Counted from the first letter of the stretch, positions 52,601-58,982 are shown. The stretch is DNA of 64,000 nucleotides from an uncultured Oscillospiraceae bacterium (GCA_947631395.1 CANRLF010000001.1:1-64000), one strand, 5' to 3'. The notes: generated by a model from the letters alone, not told the origin. Made by a program: numbers and translations.

Positions 52601-53114
52601 CGGCTTCATAAAGGGCGACGGAAAGACAGCGGCGCAGATCAAGGCGGTATGTGAATCTAAACTGAGTGATAAGGAAAAAATCGCCGCTATGAAGATCCTG
52701 GAGGGGAGCAATGACTATTCCTTTAAGATGCAGACGGCCAATAGCTACGGTATCAAAATGAAGGACTACTACGCCGGCGTCTACGGTGCCACGGACAGCA
52801 ACGGGGACGGAAGCATCAAAAAAGATGAAGTTGTTGCCGCTATCAGGAAGCTTGATTTGACTAAGGATCAGAAAGCTGTCCTTTATCAACTGGCCAACAC
52901 GGGCTATAAGCCGGAAGCAAATCCGTTCAGCACAAGAACAGGGAAAACGGTATACGATGCGATACAAGCCGAGAAGGAGCGCAGGCAAGCCGAAAAGGAC
53001 CAGGAGGGGATCGGGACCGAGGAAGAGCAGGAGAAAAAAACCGGGCCAAGGTGGGAAAATGGACGCCTGGTCCTGCCGAAATTTGGGGAAAGCGGAGTGT
53101 TGCCGAGAAAGTGA
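43620..53114 (+). CDS. Giant polyvalent virion protein (zincin, ART-like, LPD38-like domains)
   Basis: 3,164 residues in one frame. N-terminal motif IEEMA(D/N)QVRKQA duplicated (about 4-15 and 57-68). Hydrophobic Gly/Ala helices around 560-720 may enter a membrane. A charged low-complexity stretch (about 780-960) precedes a metalloprotease site HELTH (1028-1032). An LPD3-like region covers about 1320-1510. An ADP-ribosyltransferase-like fold starts at VVYHGTDAEFNVF (about 1538) and ends NPDIRYSI. LPD38-like from about 2500 (MAINPASWLTNLIPLTQGGA), and an EF-hand-like loop DSNGDGSIKKDE near 3059. Polyvalent proteins are packaged and injected to modify the host; activity is inferred. Confidence 0.8.
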   Translation: MATIEEMADQVRKQARERKTNGANNTAGVQDTSAVKSVSAGTGSANTGSTAKKMQSIEEMANQVRKQAWDYKAAHPVTNTVTTTTASTVKPYVSYADYGQGLLDRVNKAEERAKKLDELLKQAPAAISNQDQTLKRVEAEADSIYKSGAWATNPIVSDMIKKLYDEQSMTANKLETMRKAYISLTSDAQKATEEYLAAVDAYNGFYGFTGEDDTADTFRIGSGSAWDEWRRSIRSEAEIQEDLNNVDREIERINSTDDPELAAKLVENEGTLRRLIDYIQSSGNYSGDMGDVAKIEAAYGISPEKSGSLSQYLADIQRVYMARGSTEEMEKKKALLNEELKMSKYLKWEELRNNTDFSEKSSYTPKEGWKGEFNALAGRYTINDQSAFDYEYVNKNPEAQGVARVNDVQSGAPFLGVDQSFLEKMEPEEISMYNYVYATQGADKAREYLKDLQTSLTARQRTDRTKEWREYAEKEPVVSSIFSTITSPMKALSYMGQVADYMQDGSIDQNAGYNKFSYINSAIRDEVGKKIESSGKWGKVGSFLYQTGMSMADFIYTTAISGGFTAGGSEKARKAAESIALSIMGTSAAADSVIEAKDRGLSDNQAFALGTIAGLAEVVTEKVSLETLLNGTKWSKSAVGYFLANTIAEGSEEAASDLINWAADVLITQDQSQWREDIRALMEAHPDWSENRAFGEALKSKAAEIGLDALGGALSGGVMAIPGSANMAVNSRRLGGDIQMGGMDAARALIEQGRSYGPKTPAAKLAMELQNKISAGGTPTKAELGYLEMANRNAAEEQRAKGEKEKSAPEGAETPQNTAAPQNEQVPTPRPETNTASTEGAEAKPESATGGENKNPAVSMETADEELTLAERKVMLEKRKSALQERARKYIEATNRGEDTGELGNELYQEAEDIEAERRSIEAEERARELRAENEELSERQRALTVAPTGKQIQERQERAGNLRELERSGRESGATEEQIETARRISNATGRKIVFVNESSAKRGYYQSGTIYVDAARGNEMEQIIAHELTHSIENSNLYGDFSRLVQQRIVETTGDLEERLEEITTRYAANGVKLENDVAAMKEVVAEYVEHELLTSEEAITSLVKENRSLGRRILDLLDKLLAKLRVKGAKERAFVQTARDLYARALVETRSEVDTQAALDEARVALGNGEISDEEFDRIYDALGVGIEEGTAQNSIAVSQRQEVAGRLRSMLNSGASIREIQRYVNSVAGTETRKNSAGTKGDGARRIVEAAHRSNMSVDEYLRQNWDEYEVDGELTADARRAMEMEVARQYSISRDEIQAIQNIGRKSVNDFTPQEIEQTESFARRYWQEMGPKSPFFRAWFGDWRANDKTPVHTVKVSSDATYKAGRAVNNDTGRTISWGSDFQHETRVHQRSSGIAGNIVGNIESLVKNAVLLDTETSERNSKTKLPGTAFMHSFYALAREADGRTSIMKLYAEEAVSEGGNPFTRAYELKDIEKVAVTANGVLSTKGGLTEAATTTNISVADLFDAVKRYDKEFNPKPASKVVDEDGKPLVVYHGTDAEFNVFDRNKGRSNMDIQGSFFSPWEIDAGGYGANVRAYYLDIKNPAPENVAYRALNRFKSQNNAGVLARQYLESMGYDGVNNSGEEFIAFKPEQIKLAEGNRGTFDRANPDIRYSIDPDDARMDTDSVAGKDLKKPWQVRKDLNDYIAEAEGYPVINGVRLHHGQWVLVQDEMLDEYGDPVLGEDGKPRKYHNYGMVVGTTQDKKVLVHFWNKGDGKEDIHKEVAINPADLTPTPGEYQPDLHEAIARNEYLENGAPLEVPDSAVSEADVREFEAMREPNRDPNWKPLEIDNLPTKAKGELQRAERELINKVGTLMQVPKFAQRKYLTEIAQKISREYLTEGRITQETRDKLFEEAYNRGIEVDREFYDQYKDLKQRLRETAVTISETDKADTADFEHFRKRAFGILKIVKSDGLPVDTAYQELADKYPSLFPGEITHPADQLVRMYEVADSIRISKKTLDDAFGSEAKIYKLSLRNEFDSAIGDSIVRLRNVKRYSDDRAAQAKVPETILTPEEVKELYPKARDARKNYEKVSAKELLTAEDQRQVGRLMRGDIELSDLKPERDNVKGITAVYNAKQEYEKYARQIREWNEARRGQLRAEADEYLKTANGWKDKKKGIMYARETQERNIRDIVKDQKLADRIIKKYFTPVHEAAAKANKLKNRVRNRVRELNISRRIAEGNKVSEAHAVQLLGEALDNIDYLTHARTVKERDGKSLADWRGVVQELYETNPNMDWDRVKKAVEEFRKIYDELFELMNDSRVRNGYEPVAYRKGYFPHFQPGEGDSLISRFGKALGISTEVTALPTTINGLTHTFRPGIQWFGNALERTGFSTAYDAVEGIDKYIEGVADVIYQTENIQRLRALASQIRYRTGDEGLRRQVDEVRANTSLTEQDKENRIKEIYESGKYALSNYVVDLEEYTNILANKKSRADRNMEQALGRDMYNLVKSVEGRIAANMVAINPASWLTNLIPLTQGGAMLDRGMLIRGMWDTVKAIRTDDGFVGTSTFLTNRRGSDPLVRTWQQRASAKGSSPMELIDRFTADSLVRARYRQNVQNRKMSEQAAMEEADNWVAGVMADRSKGSTPTLFNRSNPLTKLLTQFQLEVNNQLSYVFKDMPRGLREKGLGALALALFKFALGAWLYDEVYEYFIGRRPALDPIGIINDTVGDLTGYELPNMVSLTTGVISGNIPSFKTQKGGTVSGLISNVADQLPFMGAVGALGLDDTLGLDIDAGRLSVESAIPNLGKIGKALSKDNDWAVRKRVRTAVNEIGKPLTYILLPFGGGQMKKILQGVDAAIKGGSYTVDEKGRNIMQYPVYKDTLWDKIGAYAGGVIFGKVSNSNAVKWVDNNFKNYSAKATGAYQGLTAAGVKGRDADELIIALAGAEKTEGKSETQVKIETLKSSSLPDSLKIIPYYAMIAGDKKIEVIDKLAESTKPEDLFNMLMDYEDAGFIKGDGKTAAQIKAVCESKLSDKEKIAAMKILEGSNDYSFKMQTANSYGIKMKDYYAGVYGATDSNGDGSIKKDEVVAAIRKLDLTKDQKAVLYQLANTGYKPEANPFSTRTGKTVYDAIQAEKERRQAEKDQEGIGTEEEQEKKTGPRWENGRLVLPKFGESGVLPRK

Positions 53115-53144
53115 AACAAATTTTGCGGCATTTTTAAGAGAAAA

Positions 53145-53170
53145 TTTTGCTAAGTAAAATGCTAAGTAAA
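53145..53170. promoter_or_regulatory. Candidate integrase arm-type binding sites, right
   Basis: TTTTGCTAAGTAAAATGCTAAGTAAA: two direct copies of TGCTAAGTAAA, 33 bp from attR. Mirrors the TGCTAACTAAA pair near attL. Confidence 0.5.
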
Positions 53171-53202
53171 CATTAAAGCGATTGAAAATAGCGGGTTCTC
53201 GC

Positions 53203-53230
53203 CGGGTTCAAGTCCCGCCTCGCGCACCAA
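53203..53230 (+). other. attR core (28 bp)
   Basis: Duplicate of the tRNA-Leu 3' end, identical over 28 bp to 9435-9462. It is a fragment only; no promoter or tRNA body precedes it. Confidence 0.92.
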
Positions 53231-53266
53231 GTTTGTCGAAAAAGGCCCGATGGCCTTTTCCGACAA
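53231..53266. terminator. Hairpin right of attR (original tRNA-Leu 3' flank)
   Basis: TTGTCGAAAAAGGCC CGAT GGCCTTTTCCGACAA, 15-bp stem with one mismatch. As host sequence adjoining the att core, this was probably the tRNA terminator before phage insertion. Confidence 0.65.
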
Positions 53267-53279
53267 GGGGATACGTGCG

Positions 53280-53317
53280 GACCCGGGATTTGAAATTAGA
53301 ATTTCAAATCCCGGGTC
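53280..53317. repeat. Perfect 18-bp inverted repeat
   Basis: GACCCGGGATTTGAAATT AG AATTTCAAATCCCGGGTC. Nearly no loop, so as RNA it needs to open one pair; as DNA it could be a protein-binding site or cruciform. Not part of a gene. Confidence 0.8.
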
Positions 53318-53372
53318 CTGCTGTTTTGCTGCGCGCGCCGCCGAAGGCGTCACACTTGCAAAACAAGAGGAA

Positions 53373-53403
53373 TTTTTTCCGAGGCGCATGTCCTCGGAAA
53401 AAA
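53373..53403. terminator. Bidirectional terminator-like hairpin
   Basis: TTTTTTCCGAGG CGCATGT CCTCGGAAAAAA: 12-bp stem with A/T arms that form a T tract on either strand. Confidence 0.65.
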
Positions 53404-53430
53404 TATCTGATTGTAATAAAGTAATAAAGT

Positions 53431-53461
53431 GACTCTCTCCGGATCGGAGGGGGTCTTTTTT
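53431..53461 (+). terminator. Terminator upstream of the SpoIVFA-like gene
   Basis: Stem GACTCTCTCCG GAT CGGAGGGGGTC (two G-U pairs), then TTTTTT. Third hairpin in 200 bp between prophage and the next host gene. Confidence 0.75.
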
Positions 53462-53538
53462 GTTGGTGGGGAAATGGGTGGTATAGGGCATGTACGGGGG
53501 GAATATATTATGGCAGTATTTTGTGTGGGGGTGCGGGC

Positions 53539-54357
53539 ATGGTGTATGAGGGGAGAAGGAATGTCGGGAGAGGGAACGTCGGGAGAAAGAATGTCAGGAG
53601 AGGGAGGAGAAATGGTGGGAATGGGGGAGCGGGGTGGCTGTCGAGGGCGTGTGTGTGGCTGTTGCTGTTGGTGGTGGCGGCGTGGGTGGTGTTTCCGGGG
53701 ACGATGAGGGAGCTCAGGGACAGGGCGCTGGAGGCCGTGGGCATCGACATACAGGGGGCAGTCAGGGTGTTCAGGGAGGAGCGCGACGGGGGAGCCGGGT
53801 TTTTCGGCGCGGCGAAGAGCTCGGTGAAGTACGCCTTTGGGGCACAGGACGGGGACCAGGTACCGGTAGGGGGGACTGAGCCCGGGGAGGCGAGGCCGGC
53901 TGTCAACGAAACGGGAAGCGATGAGTTTGCGGACCTGCCGCTTCCAAAGTACGTGTCCGCCGAGACTCCTGAGCTTACGGTGGAGCTTTCAAGGCCGGTG
54001 GAGGGGGAGGTCACATCGCCCTTCGGGTACAGGCGGGGAGAGAACGGGGCGGACGTGTCCTTCCACTACGGGGTGGACCTTTCAGCGCCCTCCGGGGCGC
54101 AGGTCCTGGCCATGGCACAGGGGGAGGTCATGGCTGTGGGGGAGAGCACCACTTACGGCAGATATGTCATAATCTCCCACCGGGACGGCGTTGAGACCAT
54201 CTGCGCGCACCTGGGCGAGACGAAGGTGGCGGGCGGAGAGACGGTGGAGGCCGGGCAGATCATAGGAGTCATGGGCGACGGGGCCCAGGGGGCGTATCTG
54301 CACCTGGAGCTCATCGTCGACGGCATGTACGTTGACCCGGCGGGGTATCTGAGGTGA
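53539..54357 (+). CDS. SpoIVFA-like membrane protein with M23 (LytM) domain
   Basis: 272 residues from the first plausible ATG. Arg/Gly-rich N-terminus encoded by 15-bp repeats, one membrane helix (about 36-52, VWLLLLVVAAWVVF), a linker, and an M23 peptidase-like domain from about 155: GEVTSPFGYRRGENGADVSFHYGVDL and HLGETKVAGGETV, ending AYLHLELIVDG. The domain keeps an H..D pair and HLEL. Paired (GTGA overlap) with a SpoIVFB-like protease, so it likely regulates it in sporulation (inference). Confidence 0.75.
   Translation: MVYEGRRNVGRGNVGRKNVRRGRRNGGNGGAGWLSRACVWLLLLVVAAWVVFPGTMRELRDRALEAVGIDIQGAVRVFREERDGGAGFFGAAKSSVKYAFGAQDGDQVPVGGTEPGEARPAVNETGSDEFADLPLPKYVSAETPELTVELSRPVEGEVTSPFGYRRGENGADVSFHYGVDLSAPSGAQVLAMAQGEVMAVGESTTYGRYVIISHRDGVETICAHLGETKVAGGETVEAGQIIGVMGDGAQGAYLHLELIVDGMYVDPAGYLR
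53551..53610 (+). repeat. Four tandem 15-bp units in the SpoIVFA-like N-terminus
   Basis: Units GGGAGAAGGAATGTC, GGGAGAGGGAACGTC, GGGAGAAAGAATGTC and AGGAGAGGGAGGAGA encode repeated Gly-Arg-Asn/Lys-Asn-Val words just before the membrane helix. Length may vary between strains. Confidence 0.75.
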
Positions 54358-54965
54358 GAGGCCTGAGGGCCTCGCCGGGGTTCGTGCTGATGCTGACGGG
54401 CATCGCGGTGCTGTCCGGGGTGAGGCTCATGCTGTTGACTCTGGCGGCCTCGGCCGTACATGAGCTTGGCCACATAGGGGCCATAAGGCTGATGGGGGCC
54501 GGGGTGGAGGGCATGTGCCTCGCCGCCGGAGGGGCGCAGATAGCCATAGACAGGGACCTGGGCTATTGGCGGGACGCCGCGGTGGCTCTGGCGGGGCCGG
54601 CCGCCGGTGGGGCGCTGGCGGCGGTGTGCTGGGTGCTTGCGGGGGCGCTCACCGGCGAGGGACGGGAGATCGCGGGGACGCTTGGGACGCTGAGCGGACT
54701 GTATAGCCTGTTCAACCTGCTGCCCATGGGGCCAATGGACGGCGGCAGGGCGCTGGGGGACATATTGGCGGCGCTGCTCGGGCCCGGATGGGCGTACGCC
54801 ATTGGCACGGCGTTGGACATAATCTGCGCCGCGGCCCTGGCCACGGGAGGGGTGTATATATTTATCGCGAGCCGGGGCAACGCCACGGCGCTGGTTTGCG
54901 CGGGATTGATGATAAAAGCGTGTTGCAAAACCGCCGGGTTTGGTGTAAAATCTCATAATAGATAA
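54354..54965 (+). CDS. Site-2 protease (M50), SpoIVFB-like
   Basis: 203 residues, GTG start overlapping the previous stop. Intramembrane metalloprotease with HELGH in the second helix (AVHELGHIGAIRLMG) and a downstream LLPMGPMDGGRAL, the NPDG-type motif supplying the third zinc ligand. About six hydrophobic segments. SpoIVFB cleaves pro-sigma-K in spore formers; the neighbouring M23 gene supports that role. Confidence 0.85.
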   Translation: MRGLRASPGFVLMLTGIAVLSGVRLMLLTLAASAVHELGHIGAIRLMGAGVEGMCLAAGGAQIAIDRDLGYWRDAAVALAGPAAGGALAAVCWVLAGALTGEGREIAGTLGTLSGLYSLFNLLPMGPMDGGRALGDILAALLGPGWAYAIGTALDIICAAALATGGVYIFIASRGNATALVCAGLMIKACCKTAGFGVKSHNR

Positions 54966-54989
54966 GTGTTGTGAGAAGGCGGTGAGACC

Positions 54990-56825
54990 GTGGACGCGAG
55001 GCTTGAGAGGATACTGACAAGGGTGCAGAAGCCCGCCAGATACACAGGCGGGGAATATAACGAGATATTGAAAGACAAGTCGAAGGTGGACCTGAGGGTG
55101 GCCTTCTGCTTCCCGGATACCTATGAGATAGGCATGTCCAATTTGGGGCTCCAGATACTCTACGGGGTGATGAACTCCGATCCCGGCATATGGTGCGAGC
55201 GGTGCTTCGCCCCGTGGGGGGACATGGAGGAGGAGCTGAGACGCGCGAATATGCCCCTTTACGCCCTGGAGAGCGGCGACCCAATCGGGGAGTTTGACGC
55301 CATAGCCTTCTCGCTGGGCTATGAGATGGCATACACATCGGTGCTCAACATGCTGGACCTGGCGGGGCTCAAGGTGAAAAGCGCCGACAGGCCGGGACTT
55401 ACGCCGCTGGTCTTTGCCGGTGGGACGAGCTGTATAAACCCGGAACCCATGGCGGATTTCGTGGATCTGTTCGTCCTGGGCGAGGGGGAGGAGCTGGACA
55501 TGGAGGTCCTGAAGCTCCTGCGCCGGGCAAAGAGCGAGAACTGGGACAAGAGGCGGTTTTTGCGGGCGGCGGCGGACATAGAGGGGGTGTATGTGCCGTC
55601 CCTCTACGAGCCGGAGTACAGTGAGGACGGGACGTTGCGGGGCGTCAAGTGCCTCGACGGCGCGCCGGAGAGAGTGACGAAGAGGATAATTGAGGACCTG
55701 GACAGCGCGTTTTTCCCGACGAAGGCCATCGTGCCCTCCACCGAGATAGTCCATGACAGGGTGGTGCTGGAGCTTTTCCGCGGGTGCGTCCGCGGGTGCA
55801 GGTTCTGTCAGGCGGGCTTCGCCTACCGGCCGGTCAGGCGGCACAGCACCGGATTTCTGCTGGAAAAGGCGAAGGCGGCGCTGGAGAGCTCCGGCTATGA
55901 GGAGATAACGCTGTCGAGCCTGTCGACCAGCGACTTCAAGGGCCTTCCGGAGCTGACGGACGGGCTTTTGGAGTGGTGCGAGCCCAGGAAGATAAGCCTG
56001 TCACTGCCGTCGCTCAGGGCGGATAACTTCTCCATGGCGCTTATGGAGCGGGTACAGAAGGTGCGAAAATCCGGGCTCACCTTCGCCCCGGAGGCCGGGA
56101 GTCAGAGGCTCAGGGACGTTATAAACAAGAACGTGACGGAGGAGGCGCTTTTAAACTCCTGCCGGATAGCCTTCGAGGGGGGCTGGAACACCCTGAAGCT
56201 CTATTTCATGCTGGGACTGCCAACAGAGACGGACGAGGACGTGGTGGCCATAGCGAGGCTCGCCGAGAAGGTCCTACACACCTGGCGGGAGCACGCCTCA
56301 AATAAGGCCCGGGGAGTGAAGATAACGGTCAGCACCTCCATGTTCGTGCCGAAGCCCCACACGCCATTTGAGTGGGAGGCGCAGGTGGGAGTGGAGGAGT
56401 ATCTGAGGCGAGTGCGGCTACTCAAGGACAGCATAAACTCCCGCTCCATCGTATATAACTGGCACGAGCCCCACGTGAGCCTTATCGAAGCGGCCCTGTC
56501 ACGGGGCGACAGGCGGATGGGCGGGGTCATAGAGGAGGTATGGAGGAACGGCGGGAGGCTGGACTCCTGGACGGACTATTTTGACTTCGACAGGTGGATG
56601 GCGGCATTCGATACGTGTTCGCTCAGCGCGGATTTCTACGCCAACAGGGTCAGAGGGGACGACGAGCTGTTCCCGTGGGACGTGATAAGCGTGGGAGTGA
56701 CGAAAAATTACCTGGCCCGGGAGCGGGAGGCGGCGTACAGGGGGGAGATAACCCCGGACTGCCGCGTAAAGTGCATGGGCTGTGGGGCAAACTGCCTTCT
56801 TGAGAGGAGGGGCTGTGATGAATAG
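54990..56825 (+). CDS. Radical-SAM protein of the TIGR03960 type
   Basis: 611 residues, GTG start after GAAGGCGGTGAGACC. An N-terminal Rossmann-like part (about 30-210) precedes the radical-SAM barrel with FRGCVRGCRFCQAGF (CxxxCxxC) near 270. C-terminal cysteines (CRVKCMGCGANC) may hold another cluster. The partner DUF2344 gene overlaps its end, as is usual for this pair in Clostridia; sometimes the two are fused. Likely an RNA- or thiol-modifying enzyme; exact reaction unknown. Confidence 0.88.
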   Translation: MDARLERILTRVQKPARYTGGEYNEILKDKSKVDLRVAFCFPDTYEIGMSNLGLQILYGVMNSDPGIWCERCFAPWGDMEEELRRANMPLYALESGDPIGEFDAIAFSLGYEMAYTSVLNMLDLAGLKVKSADRPGLTPLVFAGGTSCINPEPMADFVDLFVLGEGEELDMEVLKLLRRAKSENWDKRRFLRAAADIEGVYVPSLYEPEYSEDGTLRGVKCLDGAPERVTKRIIEDLDSAFFPTKAIVPSTEIVHDRVVLELFRGCVRGCRFCQAGFAYRPVRRHSTGFLLEKAKAALESSGYEEITLSSLSTSDFKGLPELTDGLLEWCEPRKISLSLPSLRADNFSMALMERVQKVRKSGLTFAPEAGSQRLRDVINKNVTEEALLNSCRIAFEGGWNTLKLYFMLGLPTETDEDVVAIARLAEKVLHTWREHASNKARGVKITVSTSMFVPKPHTPFEWEAQVGVEEYLRRVRLLKDSINSRSIVYNWHEPHVSLIEAALSRGDRRMGGVIEEVWRNGGRLDSWTDYFDFDRWMAAFDTCSLSADFYANRVRGDDELFPWDVISVGVTKNYLAREREAAYRGEITPDCRVKCMGCGANCLLERRGCDE

Positions 56826-57468
56826 GCTGCTCTTTAAAAAGGAGGGACGGGGCAAATTCATCTCTCACCTGGACCTCATGCGCACCATGCAGAGGGCGTT
56901 CATAAGGGCGGGGGTGCCCATAAAGCACACCGAGGGCTTCAATCCGCACCCATATATGACCTTCGCGATGCCGCTTCCCGTGGGGACGGAGAGCGTATGT
57001 GAGCTTATGGATTTCGGCCTTGCAGGGCCCATACCGGCGAAGGACGTGCCGGGGCTTTTGAACGCGGTACTGCCTGAGGGGATAGAAATAACGGAGTGTT
57101 ACGAGTCGGAAAAGAAATTTAAAGACATCAAATGGCTTGACATTGAGGGACTTTTGTTTTACGATAGTAAAGTTACTTACGCCGACGGCCTGGCGGCGCT
57201 TCTCAACGGGGAGAAGCTCATCATGGAGAAAAAGACGAAACGCTCCACGGTGACGGCGGACGTAAGGGCGCTTATCGACTCCTGCGACGTATTGTCCGTG
57301 GGGAGCGGTGAGCTGAGGCTCCGCGCGAGACTGGCGGTGGGCGATCCGGCGCTGTCGCCGGCACAGCTCATCTCCGCCGTGGGACAGAACGCGCCGGAGC
57401 TAATGCCGGACTTCGCCAAATTCCGGCGGCTGGAGATCTACGACAAAGACTTTCGCGTTTTCAGATAG
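56818..57468 (+). CDS. DUF2344/TIGR03936 protein, partner of the radical-SAM enzyme
   Basis: 216 residues, ATG overlapping the upstream stop, ribosome binding site GAGAGGAGGGG. Begins MNRLLFKKEGRGKFISHLDL, then MRTMQRAFIRAGVPIKHTEG and NPHPYMTFAMPLPVGTES, the defining signature of the family. Predicted RNA-binding or substrate-handling partner. Reaction unknown. Confidence 0.88.
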   Translation: MNRLLFKKEGRGKFISHLDLMRTMQRAFIRAGVPIKHTEGFNPHPYMTFAMPLPVGTESVCELMDFGLAGPIPAKDVPGLLNAVLPEGIEITECYESEKKFKDIKWLDIEGLLFYDSKVTYADGLAALLNGEKLIMEKKTKRSTVTADVRALIDSCDVLSVGSGELRLRARLAVGDPALSPAQLISAVGQNAPELMPDFAKFRRLEIYDKDFRVFR

Positions 57469-57487
57469 AGAAATGGAGGCAAACACA

Positions 57488-58468
57488 ATGAAACCAAGTG
57501 TTCACAGAATAGGCGTCCTCACATCCGGCGGCGACGCGCCGGGGATGAACTCGGCCATAAGGGCCGTGGCCCGCACCGCCCACAGCTACGGCATAGAGTG
57601 CATCGGCATACGCCGGGGATACCACGGGCTCATAACCGGGGACATGGAGCCGCTGACTCCACACGACGTGTCAGGCATCACGAGCCTGGGCGGGACGCTT
57701 TTGTATACGGCAAGGAGCGCGGAGTTCCGCACACCTGAGGGCGTCCAGAGGGCGGCGGACATCTGCCGCTTCCGGGGGATAGACGGGCTTGTCTGCGTGG
57801 GCGGCGACGGGACCTTCCGGGGGGCGCTGGAGCTTTCAAAGTACGGAATAAGCGTCTGCGGCATACCGGCCACCATAGACAATGACATTGCCTGCACCAG
57901 CTACACCATAGGCTTCGACACGGCCTGCAACACGGCCATAGAGTGCATAGACAAGCTGAACGACACCATGAAGTCCCACGAGCGTTGCTCCGTGGTGGAG
58001 GTCATGGGCAACAGGGCAGGGTATCTGGCACTCTACGTGGGGCTCGCGGTGGGCGCTACGGCGGTGCTGGTGCCGGAAAAGCCCATAGATTATAAGCGGG
58101 ACGTGATACTGCCCATTCGCGAGGGACAGCTCCACGGCCGGACGAATTACGCGGTCATCGTGGCCGAGGGCGCGGCCCACGCCACGGACGTGGCGGCCAT
58201 AATCAACAAGGAGACCGGCATGGACACCCGCGCAACCATCATCGGCCACGTCCAGCGTGGCGGGCGGCCGACGGTCCGGGACAGGGTGCTGGCGGCGGAC
58301 TTCGGTTACAGCGCGGTCAAGGTGCTGGCCGAGGGCATGACCAACAAGGTCATCTGCTACGACGGGATGAAGATGTTCCCCATGGATATAGTCGAGGCGC
58401 TCCAGATGAAGAAGGATCTGGGAGAGCACAATTATAACCTGATGAGTGCCTTAAGGTCGGGCATGTGA
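57488..58468 (+). CDS. pfkA: ATP-dependent 6-phosphofructokinase
   Basis: 326 residues from ATG with GGAGGCAAACACA upstream. Converts fructose 6-phosphate to fructose 1,6-bisphosphate in glycolysis. Motifs: LTSGGDAPGMNSAIRA, GGDGTFRGA (G rather than D favours ATP over PPi), IPATIDNDI with catalytic D, MGNRAGYLAL, and GHVQRGG. Full length. It follows the DUF2344 gene by 19 bp. Confidence 0.95.
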   Translation: MKPSVHRIGVLTSGGDAPGMNSAIRAVARTAHSYGIECIGIRRGYHGLITGDMEPLTPHDVSGITSLGGTLLYTARSAEFRTPEGVQRAADICRFRGIDGLVCVGGDGTFRGALELSKYGISVCGIPATIDNDIACTSYTIGFDTACNTAIECIDKLNDTMKSHERCSVVEVMGNRAGYLALYVGLAVGATAVLVPEKPIDYKRDVILPIREGQLHGRTNYAVIVAEGAAHATDVAAIINKETGMDTRATIIGHVQRGGRPTVRDRVLAADFGYSAVKVLAEGMTNKVICYDGMKMFPMDIVEALQMKKDLGEHNYNLMSALRSGM

Positions 58469-58509
58469 GCTGATTTTTGATAAAAAACGGCTTTATGTGA
58501 AAAAAGTTC

Positions 58510-58538
58510 TTGCATTTTATCGCCTGATATGGTACAAT
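58510..58538 (+). promoter_or_regulatory. Promoter of rplS
   Basis: TTGCAT, 17 bp, TACAAT in a local AT-rich patch 94 bp upstream of rplS. Confidence 0.7.
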
Positions 58539-58544
58539 ACTCAA

Positions 58545-58631
58545 GCTTTTGCAGATAAAAACTGCTCATCGGGGCGGTCCTATGCCGTGTAAGGCGGTAC
58601 GAACGCCTATCAAGAGGGGAGGAGCACACAA
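58545..58631 (+). ncRNA. rplS 5' leader, possible L19 autoregulatory RNA
   Basis: GC-rich leader with small stems (GGGCGG..CCG; AGGCG GTACGAA CGCCT) ending in the GAGGGGAGG ribosome binding site. Firmicutes rplS genes often carry an L19 leader motif in this position. No covariance model was run, so this is a positional call. Confidence 0.4.
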
Positions 58632-58973
58632 ATGAATTTAGTCGAGACTTTGAACCAGCAGTACATGAAGCCGGAGCTTCCCGAGATGAACGTGGGCGAC
58701 ACCGTCCGCGTCACCGTCCGCGTAAAGGAGGGCAACAGGGAGCGCAACCAGGCTTTTGAGGGTACTATCATCGCCAAGAAGCACGGCGGCATCAACGAGA
58801 CCATCACCGTCCGCCGTATCTCCTACAACGTAGGCTGTGAGAAGGTCTTTCCGGTACATTCCCCCAGCATCGTGTCTGTGGAGACTGTCCGCCGCGGTAA
58901 GGTCCGCAGGGCCAAGCTCTACTACCTGAGAGACCGGGTCGGCAAGAACGCCAAGGTCAAGGAGAGAATTTAA
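58632..58973 (+). CDS. rplS: 50S ribosomal protein L19
   Basis: 113 residues, standard. [40 protein letters not shown] and [19 protein letters not shown] are diagnostic. Sits at the 30S-50S interface. Own promoter and terminator, so a single-gene transcript. Confidence 0.97.
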   Translation: MNLVETLNQQYMKPELPEMNVGDTVRVTVRVKEGNRERNQAFEGTIIAKKHGGINETITVRRISYNVGCEKVFPVHSPSIVSVETVRRGKVRRAKLYYLRDRVGKNAKVKERI

Positions 58974-58982
58974 CAGCAAAGG

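Larger units (their letters stand above)
9435..53230. mobile_element. Temperate prophage of ~43.8 kb inserted in tRNA-Leu, carrying a DGR
   Basis: Bounded by a perfect 28-bp direct repeat of the tRNA 3' end (9435-9462 and 53203-53230). The integrase lies at the left end facing attL; a divergent repressor/Cro switch follows, then rightward early, packaging, head, fibre, lysis and tail modules. TerS, TerL, portal, scaffold, major capsid, connector, fibres, endolysin and holins are all uninterrupted, so it may be inducible. No tape-measure, sheath or tube genes of sipho- or myoviruses were recognised. Together with the portal and a giant polyvalent protein, this suggests a podovirus-like virion (inference). 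Confidence 0.93.

Noticed and set aside
43620..53114. Virion RNA polymerase like that of N4 phages
   Set aside because: Size and position are suggestive, but no polymerase motifs were found; the recognisable parts are zincin-, ART- and LPD-like.
53203..53230. Second tRNA-Leu gene at the right prophage border
   Set aside because: Only the T arm and acceptor 3' strand are present; it is the attR duplication.
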